A stretch of 57,959 nt of DNA, from positions 1 through 57,959 of the IMG/VR virus record IMGVR_UViG_3300028173_000014. One strand, given 5' to 3'. The translations under genes and the position numbers were made by a program. This DNA is from a virus. Within the stretch, counting starts at the first letter, position 1. Every line of letters starts with the position of its first letter. Shown here in pieces: positions 23,915 through 31,080 of the stretch. The notes beneath the pieces are model-generated. The model was not told the origin of the DNA, ran no database searches, and saw only the letters and a program-made list of their open reading frames with translations.

Positions 23915-24688
23915 TTACGAGTTAAATAACTCATCAAAAGCATCACCAGTATTACTTACCTTAGATTTGTCAAGTTCAGCTACATTTCCTCCAACGGCTT
24001 TTGCTGTTGTTGATACTTCTGAATCTTCTTCAGTTGCATCACCATCAGGGTTTAACCATGTATTTAGTATATCTGTCATATCATCGTATGATAACTCTTG
24101 ATAGATTTCTGTAATGTCCTGTTGTTTCTTTACTTTTTCAAGTATATCAGGCTCATCAGAAATCGGTGATTGATTAGGTTTGACGCGAATGTTAGTTTTT
24201 GGATAACTTGCTCCACTCTCCTCAGCTGAGATAAACTCTACCGAAATATCACGACCATTAATTGGGTCTGTAATATCACCATAATCAGGGTCTGCGATTA
24301 CTGAAAGAAGTTCTTGATAAACTGTCTTTCCAAATCCCCAAAACTTCACACCTTGCGATTCTTCACCACGAACTATAACTGGAGCAAAAGTTCTCATCTT
24401 TGCTTCAAGTTTACGTGATAACTGATAATCTTCCTTATTGCCACTTGCTTTTAGTTTTTGAGCAAACTCTTCAATAGGGTCTGGTCTACCAAAAGAAATT
24501 GGTGATAAATAAGAGCGATTGCTCAGATTGTAGTGAAAAAACAATTCAATAAAAGGATTATCTTTATTGAATGAGTAAGGTACGATACGAATTTGAGTTT
24601 TACCTGGTTGTGGTTTCCAAAGACTGGAAGTCCGATTGTTAGTTGTTTGTAACTGCCCGAGGCGTTTTTTTATTGCGTTTAAATCCAT
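23915..24688 (-). CDS. 32: Single-stranded DNA-binding protein (T4 gp32-like)
   Basis: This 257-residue protein follows the gp32 plan: a basic N-terminus (MDLNAIKKRLGQLQ) for cooperativity, an OB-fold core (KTQIRIVPYSFNKDNPFIEL, then YLSPISFG), and an acidic tail ending DAFDELFNS that recruits partners. The zinc ligands of T4 gp32 are not obvious, as in other marine relatives. Its position beside uvsX supports the assignment. The structured noncoding stretch 24804-25390 lies immediately upstream. Confidence 0.85.
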   Translation of the reverse strand: MDLNAIKKRLGQLQTTNNRTSSLWKPQPGKTQIRIVPYSFNKDNPFIELFFHYNLSNRSYLSPISFGRPDPIEEFAQKLKASGNKEDYQLSRKLEAKMRTFAPVIVRGEESQGVKFWGFGKTVYQELLSVIADPDYGDITDPINGRDISVEFISAEESGASYPKTNIRVKPNQSPISDEPDILEKVKKQQDITEIYQELSYDDMTDILNTWLNPDGDATEEDSEVSTTAKAVGGNVAELDKSKVSNTGDAFDELFNS

Positions 24689-24803
24689 TTCATATTCTCC
24701 ATTTGTTTATGTTTATTTTTCATTTGTCAATCAAGTGTAACCTTGATACAATAATATATATCAACTAAATTTGCTAAAATGTAATATAGTTTAAGTTTTT
24801 TAT

Positions 24804-24875
24804 AAAAAAAAAAGGTTCATTTCGTTTTTAAGTCTATCATAAGTGGAAACTAAAAATCGGTGAGAACCTTTTTTT
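24804..24875 (-). terminator. Long bidirectional terminator hairpin
   Basis: AAAAAAAGGTTC pairs with GAACCTTTTTTT as the outer stem, and CGTTTTTAAGT with ACTAAAAATCG as an inner stem. U-runs follow on both strands. It would end the candidate noncoding RNA before gp32. Confidence 0.75.
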
Positions 24876-25390
24876 ATAAGTTGGAAATTTTAGGGAATGT
24901 AGGATTTGCATACCTACAACTTTCTGCTCAGATTTTATTGCCCTTGTACCTAACACCCATCAGTTACGATGATTCTCCTCAAGATGGTTAATCTCATTGG
25001 AGTGAGTACAATCTCTGTGTCAGTGCCTTATCTCTCTGAGTTTAGATTGATTCAGCCACAAGTTGGGATTTCAGTTTTACCCTTACCCAAAACAAGGTCT
25101 AAAGAATTGCTTCTTTATGTTTTCAGAAAGTACATTAGATGATTGATGTCTCAACTACTTAACCATTCGGCTTTGTAGATTCACCACGAACTCATCTTGG
25201 ATTACCTTATGGGCTTCTAAAGTCTACCCATTATTCGGTCAATTCCATACGAAGTTAATTACTCCTCGTACTTTTCAAAAATCCAATTTGTCAAAAAACT
25301 ATGTATCTCATTTGATACATTAATATATATGTATATAAATTCCCAAAATACATTTTATTTTAAAAAAAAACGTAAATAACTGAAAAAAAC
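24804..25390 (-). ncRNA. Candidate large structured noncoding RNA
   Basis: The 809 bases between gp32 and the gene at 25498 hold no plausible coding frame, and their base composition is more even than the flanking AT-rich spacers. Local stems include TGTAGG/CCTACA (24898-24918), CATC/GATG (24958-24971), GTTTT/AAAAC (25074-25093), AAAGAA/TTCTTT with a 4-base loop (25101-25116), ATGGG/CCCAT (25209-25231) and ATGTATC/GATACAT near 25300-25320. The stretch ends in a strong hairpin with U-runs on either strand. Minus orientation is preferred because all neighbours read that way. I do not recognise it as tmRNA, RNase P RNA, a group I or II intron or a tRNA. Confidence 0.55.
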
Positions 25391-25446
25391 TTGATATTTA
25401 TATATAGTTAACCGATTATGAGTTAATTCAAACGCGTTGTTTTGGA

Positions 25447-25465
25447 GTGTATTGTTTTAATACAC
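25447..25465. repeat. Hairpin downstream of the 25498 gene
   Basis: GTGTATT and AATACAC form a 7-bp stem with loop GTTTT. A second small inverted repeat (TATCAT/ATGATA) follows near 25474-25486. Neither has a clear U-tract; they may mark the 3' end of the upstream message. Confidence 0.4.
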
Positions 25466-25497
25466 CCGTACTATATCATAATGATACACTTGTGTAA

Positions 25498-25905
25498 CTA
25501 TTTGTTCCAATCCTTCACATTTACTACCTGGTGTATTTTAGTAGGTATTATATTCAAACCTGTTTCGTTGGTTAGTAGTAAAGTATTTTGATATTCACTC
25601 CAATCAACATTAAAGCTCTTATCTAAGATTCCTTTATTCTTTGCTCTGATAACTTCATTCAAAGCGTTAATAGTATATAGAGTATTACTCTGTTTCTTTC
25701 TATGTAGTGAAATAGTGTTCTCTATGTTCTCCTCGTAATTATCAATAAACTCGACATTATAGGTACAAATTAATTGGGTTTCTTCCTTCATATTCTGAAA
25801 AATGTATATTTTATCATAAAGTATATCGTTACACTCTATAATAACATCAAGTGTTTCTGGCAATCGAGATAAGCGGGTAAATGTACATAATAATTGAGTT
25901 CTCAT
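25498..25905 (-). CDS. Uncharacterised phage protein
   Basis: This 135-residue protein has no domain I can name. It starts MRTQLLCTFTRLSRLPETLD and alternates short strands and helices, with no membrane segment or signal peptide. It is the last gene of the metabolic operon before the noncoding region and lies one base from the next upstream gene. The compact length and operon position support a real gene. Confidence 0.65.
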   Translation of the reverse strand: MRTQLLCTFTRLSRLPETLDVIIECNDILYDKIYIFQNMKEETQLICTYNVEFIDNYEENIENTISLHRKKQSNTLYTINALNEVIRAKNKGILDKSFNVDWSEYQNTLLLTNETGLNIIPTKIHQVVNVKDWNK

Positions 25906-25906
25906 A

Positions 25907-27250
25907 TTATTTCCTAAATGCTCCTAATAAACCAGACCAATCGTTTGAAACTAATTTATAATCTGATTTAACTCCGGGTACTCCATCCATTTGTCCATCC
26001 GCAAATCGAATCGTTATGATAACAGTCCCAATACCACCAACGTCTTGTGTACCAACATCTAATAAAAATTGATATCCAGATTTTGATTCTTTTAATTCAT
26101 AATCAGCAATAAATTCTTCAGGTCCCATTTTTTTATTATAAAGTTTTTCACTTGGGATAAACCAAAATGTATCACCACCCTTAGCAGCATAAAATAAACT
26201 TGTTTCCCCAACACTTAATTGTTTTTTAAATAAATTATGTAAACCTAATCGTATTGAATTTTCTTTACCTGATAAGTACGTTTCGAAAATATTCTTGAAA
26301 TGTTTTGTCCGTTTGACATTCCAAACTTTCCATTGTGGATGATTCTTCTCTTGCATTTTTCTACAAAAATATTTGAACTTTTTTGTTTTAGTAGCATATT
26401 TCATTTTAGGTAAACCAACTGCCTCTGTTAATATATTCAATTCTTCTTCTGTTAATATTTCTTTTTGATATTCATCCCAAGTGTTTTTAATATGATTCTT
26501 AAAAATCGTTTTTGCTTTTGAATCTTTTGTTTTTGAATTAAATAATTTTGTAACTAAAACTTTCCAATCTTTTGTCATCGCATCAAAATCTGATTTATAT
26601 GTTGTTATAAAATCCTTTCCTTTTAATTCTTTTAGTCCCAATGCTTTTGTAAAAGTACCCAGAGTTAAATTCTTTAATTGTCCAACCCCCTTCTTTAAAG
26701 ATATACCAACATCACCATAACCACTAAATGTACCAGCAATATCTGCAGCTCCATACTTAGAACCATCGTTTGTTGGGCCGGTCCACATCATATTCGTACC
26801 CTTACCTAATTCTTTTACAATTCTCGAAGATAGTTTTTTTGCATCGGATACGAGGTCTCCCTTTGGAATTGAAGCTTTTAATAAAAATTTTTCCCATACT
26901 GCACCTGCAGGTGGGACTTCAGTTAATCCAGAATTTACTGCTTTTATTTTTTTATTCTTAAAAAACTTTGCAACTTCTGCACCATCTTTGAATGAACTAC
27001 TACCACCAGCAACTAATATACCAGTCATTACTTCGTGATAAAATGTAGTTGCACCTGTACTACCTTCTACAATAATTTGTGATGGTGTTGTGAGATTTTT
27101 TATAAGTCTAACTCTCTCATTAATTGGCCAATTGTATTCTTTCAACACATCAAACAATTTAATCAAGTGTTGTTCATTAGTTAAATCGGGTGTACCATCC
27201 TTAACTCTGTAACTCAACTCATTTAATATTTTATCAAAATCTGTTATCAT
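25907..27250 (-). CDS. Uncharacterised protein, possibly nuclease-related
   Basis: The 447-residue protein is soluble and lysine-rich. The central ADIAGTFSGYGDVGISLKKG has an Asp, then a strand ending SLK, which resembles the core of some PD-(D/E)XK nucleases, but this is weak evidence. The C-terminus has a strand-rich region (VGGIGTVIITIRFADGQMDG). Its stop overlaps nothing, and its start overlaps the polymerase-like gene by one base, so the two are cotranscribed and could act together. Confidence 0.6.
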   Translation of the reverse strand: MITDFDKILNELSYRVKDGTPDLTNEQHLIKLFDVLKEYNWPINERVRLIKNLTTPSQIIVEGSTGATTFYHEVMTGILVAGGSSSFKDGAEVAKFFKNKKIKAVNSGLTEVPPAGAVWEKFLLKASIPKGDLVSDAKKLSSRIVKELGKGTNMMWTGPTNDGSKYGAADIAGTFSGYGDVGISLKKGVGQLKNLTLGTFTKALGLKELKGKDFITTYKSDFDAMTKDWKVLVTKLFNSKTKDSKAKTIFKNHIKNTWDEYQKEILTEEELNILTEAVGLPKMKYATKTKKFKYFCRKMQEKNHPQWKVWNVKRTKHFKNIFETYLSGKENSIRLGLHNLFKKQLSVGETSLFYAAKGGDTFWFIPSEKLYNKKMGPEEFIADYELKESKSGYQFLLDVGTQDVGGIGTVIITIRFADGQMDGVPGVKSDYKLVSNDWSGLLGAFRK

Positions 27251-28515
27251 TAAAATCTCTTTGTTATATCCTTCATACTATGATAGTTATCACCCATAGA
27301 TACTTTTGTTGGATATTTCCCATTTTGTTCTAATACTTCTTTTACTTTTTTTAAGTATCCCAAACCATCTCCTTTTACATCAAAATCAAATAAAAAGGCA
27401 TCGTAATTATATAATACTAACCTACTACTATAATCTCCATTTTCTATAATGGGAATTAATTCTTTTACGATACGAATATTATTTTCAGTCTCCGATAATT
27501 GTATCATATAATTGAACAATTTATTCGGATTCATATCGTGCAAGTTCACCTTAACTATTTCTCTATTATAAATATCAGATTGAATACTTTTCGATGATTT
27601 CCATGTACTCCACAACCCATTTATAAACTCATCAACCCTACCAAAAAACGGGTTTTGTTTCATTTCGGTAGTTATACCACCATATAAATACTTAAATGTT
27701 AATTGTTTTCCCTCATCATAACCTAATCCATATGTTTTTGCTAGGTGATTATGTGCAGAACCTTTAGGGAATTTATAATCAATCATATCACCTATTAATC
27801 GTGGGTGATACGCATCAAAATCAAACTCTACCAATACCCCATGTTTATGTCTACTGATAAATTGTTTTCTACTACCATCCTTTTTATTTAATGCTGCAAA
27901 ATTCATTCCACCAAACCTATTACTTGGTCTACCCGTTAAAGTGTATGGATTATATTCTGAATAAACCATTTTATCATCTGTAGTGTATAATCCATTCTTT
28001 TCTATTTCATATAAAACTTCCAAGATAGTTTGGTCATATTCCTTTTCAAAATTCACCATCAATTCTTTTGATACCTTTTCAAAATACTCAGCATGCTTTA
28101 CCAACGGAATTATATCATTAACATTTTCTTTATCGTAATGTAATCTATAATTGTGGTGATGTGCAGTTGTTAAATGTTTATCAAAATCATATGGTTGATT
28201 TGTTTTCATATAATGACACCAATTCAAATCATAAACTTCATTAGAAGTTATCATAGAAATGTGCTTATGGGATTTTAAATCAGATACAAGCATTGGTGTA
28301 TCTATATTCAGATATTGTATATCTTCCGAAAATTTTTCATTATGATGAACTGGTACTATAAATTCTCTTGTCATAGTACGAATATAATAACAAGACACTC
28401 GATTGTCAAGTGGATGTTTATTTACATCTGAAAACATTTGTAGATATACAAATGGTTCTTTCTGTAATCTTTTAGATAAAGTTTCCCAACTATCTTGTGT
28501 ATTTACTATAACCAT
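27250..28515 (-). CDS. Small family-A-DNA-polymerase-like protein
   Basis: The 421-residue protein contains a divergent family A polymerase core. TLTGRPSNRFGGMNFAALN (about 192-210) matches the conserved TGRxSSxxPNxQN region. EFDFDAYHPRLIG (230-242) matches motif A with D232 and D234, but the usual steric-gate Glu is His. GKQLTFKYLYGG (269-280) matches motif B without its first Arg. LVLYNYDAFLFDF gives a motif C Asp (D372) without the following Glu. It is much shorter than Pol I and coexists with gp43. It may be a repair or lesion-bypass polymerase, or a catalytically altered relative. Confidence 0.65.
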   Translation of the reverse strand: MVIVNTQDSWETLSKRLQKEPFVYLQMFSDVNKHPLDNRVSCYYIRTMTREFIVPVHHNEKFSEDIQYLNIDTPMLVSDLKSHKHISMITSNEVYDLNWCHYMKTNQPYDFDKHLTTAHHHNYRLHYDKENVNDIIPLVKHAEYFEKVSKELMVNFEKEYDQTILEVLYEIEKNGLYTTDDKMVYSEYNPYTLTGRPSNRFGGMNFAALNKKDGSRKQFISRHKHGVLVEFDFDAYHPRLIGDMIDYKFPKGSAHNHLAKTYGLGYDEGKQLTFKYLYGGITTEMKQNPFFGRVDEFINGLWSTWKSSKSIQSDIYNREIVKVNLHDMNPNKLFNYMIQLSETENNIRIVKELIPIIENGDYSSRLVLYNYDAFLFDFDVKGDGLGYLKKVKEVLEQNGKYPTKVSMGDNYHSMKDITKRF

Positions 28516-29399
28516 TAATTTAATTTATTCTTCACATACATAACTATCTGTTCAGCAACTCTTATCTCAGTATATTTTTCCATTCCGAAGAATCCAGGTG
28601 ATGAATTAATCTCACATATTTTGTATCCATCATTATCATATAATAAATCTACACCACCTATATCTAAATTTAATAATTTTGTAGATTCTAATGCTAAATA
28701 TTCCATTTGTTCATCCAATTCTACTGGTTTTGCTTCTCCACCACGTGTGATGTTTGCTCTGAAATCTCCATCGGATGATTCCCGTTTCATTGCTCCAATA
28801 ACTTTACCCCCCACTACGATAATTCTTAAATCTCTACCAAACGAATCACTAACAAATTCTTGTAATATAATATTAAACCTATCATTAAATTGTTCCATCA
28901 TCTCTACTAATTGTTCGAAATTTGATTTTTTTTCTGAAAGATAAACACCCTTTCCATGTGTTCCACTTAATGATTTTACCACTATGGGGAATCCAATATT
29001 CCTCTCCACATAACTTGAATCAATTGGATTTTTAACCAACATAGTTTTTGGATGTGGTATATTATTCTGTGAAAGTATTTGCATTGTGTAGAGTTTATCC
29101 TTTACATTATCAATTGCATCTGAACTATTAATAAACAACACCCCCATACGTTCTAAGTGTCTGAATACTGCCTTCTGATAATATGTAGTGGATGAACCTA
29201 CTCTTGGAATTACAAAATCAGGTATTGTAGTGTGTTCATTTTCAACTAACACCGACCTTTTATTCTCTTTACTTATAAAGATATCAACATGATTTGGGTG
29301 TATTGCAAAACATTCTATACCCTCTTTTGCAAAACATTCTATTAATCTTTTAGTTTCATACGATGGGTTATCTTGTGTAGTAAATATCCAACCTTTCAT
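28515..29399 (-). CDS. ATP-grasp ligase, RimK-like
   Basis: The roughly 294-residue protein is a RimK-family ATP-grasp enzyme: FPIVVKSLSGTHGKGVYL (ATP-binding loop), LQEFVSDSFGRDLRIIVVGG, and the metal-binding ICEINSSPGFFGMEKYT. RimK adds glutamates to ribosomal protein S6; relatives ligate amino acids to small molecules. I start at the ATG at 29397-29399, which overlaps the thyX stop as TAATG and follows GGGAG, not at the longer upstream start. It has a one-base overlap with the polymerase-like gene. Another ribosome-related gene, bS21, lies at 54340-54543. Confidence 0.85.
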   Translation of the reverse strand: MKGWIFTTQDNPSYETKRLIECFAKEGIECFAIHPNHVDIFISKENKRSVLVENEHTTIPDFVIPRVGSSTTYYQKAVFRHLERMGVLFINSSDAIDNVKDKLYTMQILSQNNIPHPKTMLVKNPIDSSYVERNIGFPIVVKSLSGTHGKGVYLSEKKSNFEQLVEMMEQFNDRFNIILQEFVSDSFGRDLRIIVVGGKVIGAMKRESSDGDFRANITRGGEAKPVELDEQMEYLALESTKLLNLDIGGVDLLYDNDGYKICEINSSPGFFGMEKYTEIRVAEQIVMYVKNKLN

Positions 29400-30100
29400 T
29401 ACTTCTCCCAATAAGTTTCGCTCCACAACTTAGTAGTTTCTGGAAATGTTTCCATCATTATCTCTTTTAATGCAATAGCATATTCCCGTATCTCCCATTG
29501 TGAAGTAGATTCATCTCGTAATTCTATAAAGTTCATAACACTTTGGAAAGATGCAGTCCAATAAACTAATGTGTATTGTGATAGTGGTAATACAATTCTA
29601 GCTTGTTCTTTTGCCATTCCCATATTAACAAATCCCTCATACACTTCTATCATTTTTCTCATCAAATCCCCATATTCAAGTAATGCTCTATTAGATTGAA
29701 AATCTGTTAATTCCCCATCACTTGCTTGTTTATTATCATCTGATTGTTTTCTCCACTTATCAGGATAATAAAAATCTTTTACTGGCATATATCTACCACT
29801 AATTTCGTTCCAAGCATGGTCTTTGGTAACACTTGATGATGTGGTTTCAATCCCCACAACGTGTTTGTATGCTTGTCTCATAACAAATTCTGGTGCTTTA
29901 ATAATAACTTGAATGTGTTGGTGTCTAAATGGTGAAAAGTGTTTATGTTTAATTAGAAACTTGGATAGTTTTCTATCCTTATCTGTAAACTTATCACTCT
30001 TTTGACCAAAGGAAACTCTTGCAGCATTTACTGGAGTTAAATCATTACCAAGAGAATCAACTAATTCTATATAACCTTTATCTAATACATCAATTTTCAT
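29399..30100 (-). CDS. thyX: Flavin-dependent thymidylate synthase
   Basis: This 233-residue ThyX has the substrate-binding core MRQAYKHVVGIE and later AWNEISGRYMPV. The classical RHR-x7-S signature is stretched by an insertion, as seen in some phage ThyX proteins. The C-terminal LPLSQYTLVYWTASFQSVMNF helix region with NFIELR fits the family. It makes dTMP from dUMP using FAD and folate, complementing the class II ribonucleotide reductase. It overlaps both neighbours through TAATG junctions. Confidence 0.9.
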   Translation of the reverse strand: MKIDVLDKGYIELVDSLGNDLTPVNAARVSFGQKSDKFTDKDRKLSKFLIKHKHFSPFRHQHIQVIIKAPEFVMRQAYKHVVGIETTSSSVTKDHAWNEISGRYMPVKDFYYPDKWRKQSDDNKQASDGELTDFQSNRALLEYGDLMRKMIEVYEGFVNMGMAKEQARIVLPLSQYTLVYWTASFQSVMNFIELRDESTSQWEIREYAIALKEIMMETFPETTKLWSETYWEK

Positions 30101-30219
30101 TAAGCCTCACCACAATCTTTTATCTTCTTAATTAGCTTTTCCAAACCTTGAAACTTCATAGATTCTTTATGTAGTTTTTTAGTCTCAGGTTTCTTTAAAA
30201 ACTTTATTAATTTTTTCAC
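30100..30219 (-). CDS. Small basic protein (39 residues, GTG start)
   Basis: A short gene between thyX and the nucleotidyltransferase encodes a lysine-rich helix beginning (M)KKLIKFLKKPETKKLHKE and ending IKDCGEA. Its GTG overlaps the upstream stop as TAGTG, an AAGGA ribosome site lies at good distance, and its own stop overlaps thyX as TAATG. The perfect packing of both junctions is the main argument that it is translated. Function unknown. Confidence 0.6.
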   Translation of the reverse strand: MKKLIKFLKKPETKKLHKESMKFQGLEKLIKKIKDCGEA

Positions 30220-30605
30220 TATGCACTTCCTTTTAATTTAATCATTTCTATTAATTCATCACTTCTTTCTTTTTTATATTTTTCACGAATCTTTGTTGCA
30301 GATATCTCACCTATTTCTGTAGGTGGTGTGTGTTCTATAATATCATAACCCACTCCTCTACCATAATTGACTGATTCTATATCAGGTACTATCATAAGTT
30401 TAACTTGTTTAACTCTAATGTAATCTGATAACTCTCTGGATAACATATCAAATACTTCCTCACAAGTAAATGGATTGTTTTTGTCTGGCATCATATCTCG
30501 AATACAAATCAAAACATTCTTACCCTCTTTCAATCGTTGTTCTATTAACCATTGATGTCCTTTATGCCAAGGTTGCCATCTGCCGATAAACATCGAATAT
30601 TTCAT
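30219..30605 (-). CDS. Nucleotidyltransferase (cytidylyltransferase/NMNAT-like fold)
   Basis: The 128-residue protein has the nucleotidyltransferase signature IGRWQPWHKGHQWLI (HxGH) and, near the C-terminus, ISATKIRE, the ISxTxxR motif of adenylyl- and cytidylyltransferases. The size is that of a minimal catalytic domain. Candidate reactions are NAD synthesis from NMN or transfer of a nucleotide to a small phosphate ester. It overlaps the APS-kinase-like gene by 44 bases, which suggests the two products work on related substrates. Confidence 0.8.
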   Translation of the reverse strand: MKYSMFIGRWQPWHKGHQWLIEQRLKEGKNVLICIRDMMPDKNNPFTCEEVFDMLSRELSDYIRVKQVKLMIVPDIESVNYGRGVGYDIIEHTPPTEIGEISATKIREKYKKERSDELIEMIKLKGSA

Positions 30606-31014
30606 CTACACACTCCTTTATTGATTTGTCTGCATTTATATCTGTAAAGTTTGTTAGTGGTGGTTCGTAATCATCCACCCAATATTGTTCTTTTTCTGTT
30701 GGTCGGGTTGAGTGTATATAAAACTCTGAAACATTCCTTGACCTCTTTAGTTCCTGCCTCATATCTCTATAAGGTGAAACTAATGACACCAATACAATGT
30801 AACCTATATTGTCTAAAACCTTTGCCATATCAATAGCAAACTGAACATTCTTTCGTCTACCATCTTCGGAATAATCTTTATTGTTTAAGATATCACGAAG
30901 GTTATCCCCATCAATATGCACCACTTTGTGTTTCCAAAATGACAACTTGTGTTTTAACTCTGTACATAATGTAGTCTTACCAGAACCTGGTTGGCCTGTG
31001 AACCATAGAATCAT
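30562..31014 (-). CDS. Adenylylsulfate kinase-like P-loop kinase (CysC-like)
   Basis: The 150-residue kinase has Walker A (GQPGSGKTTL), the HIDGDNLRD motif and SLVSPYRDMRQ, all typical of APS kinase, followed by a shortened C-terminus (normal CysC is about 200 residues). APS kinase phosphorylates adenosine 5'-phosphosulfate; in phages, related enzymes may phosphorylate other nucleotides or sugars. The long overlap with the nucleotidyltransferase gene is unusual. It is the first gene of the operon running to 25498. Confidence 0.8.
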   Translation of the reverse strand: MILWFTGQPGSGKTTLCTELKHKLSFWKHKVVHIDGDNLRDILNNKDYSEDGRRKNVQFAIDMAKVLDNIGYIVLVSLVSPYRDMRQELKRSRNVSEFYIHSTRPTEKEQYWVDDYEPPLTNFTDINADKSIKECVDEIFDVYRQMATLA

Positions 31015-31080
31015 AACATAACCTTTAATTAATAATATATATCAGTTTAAAACCCCAAATAAACTTTTAATTTGGCGATT

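Noticed and set aside
24705-24730. TTGACA upstream of gp32 as an early promoter
   Set aside because: At 18 bp spacing the -10 position reads ACAAAT, far from TATATT, so I did not list it.
25145-25190. tRNA-like string AGCCGAATGGTTAAG in the noncoding region (minus strand)
   Set aside because: It looks like a D-arm, but there is no acceptor stem, anticodon arm of proper size or T-arm around it.
25393-25402. GATATTTATA on the plus strand as a late promoter
   Set aside because: It matches the late-type motif but points into the antisense of the gene at 25498, with no plus-strand gene downstream. Read on the minus strand it is TATAAATATC, a T4-type late string that could serve the noncoding RNA, but one site is too little to decide.
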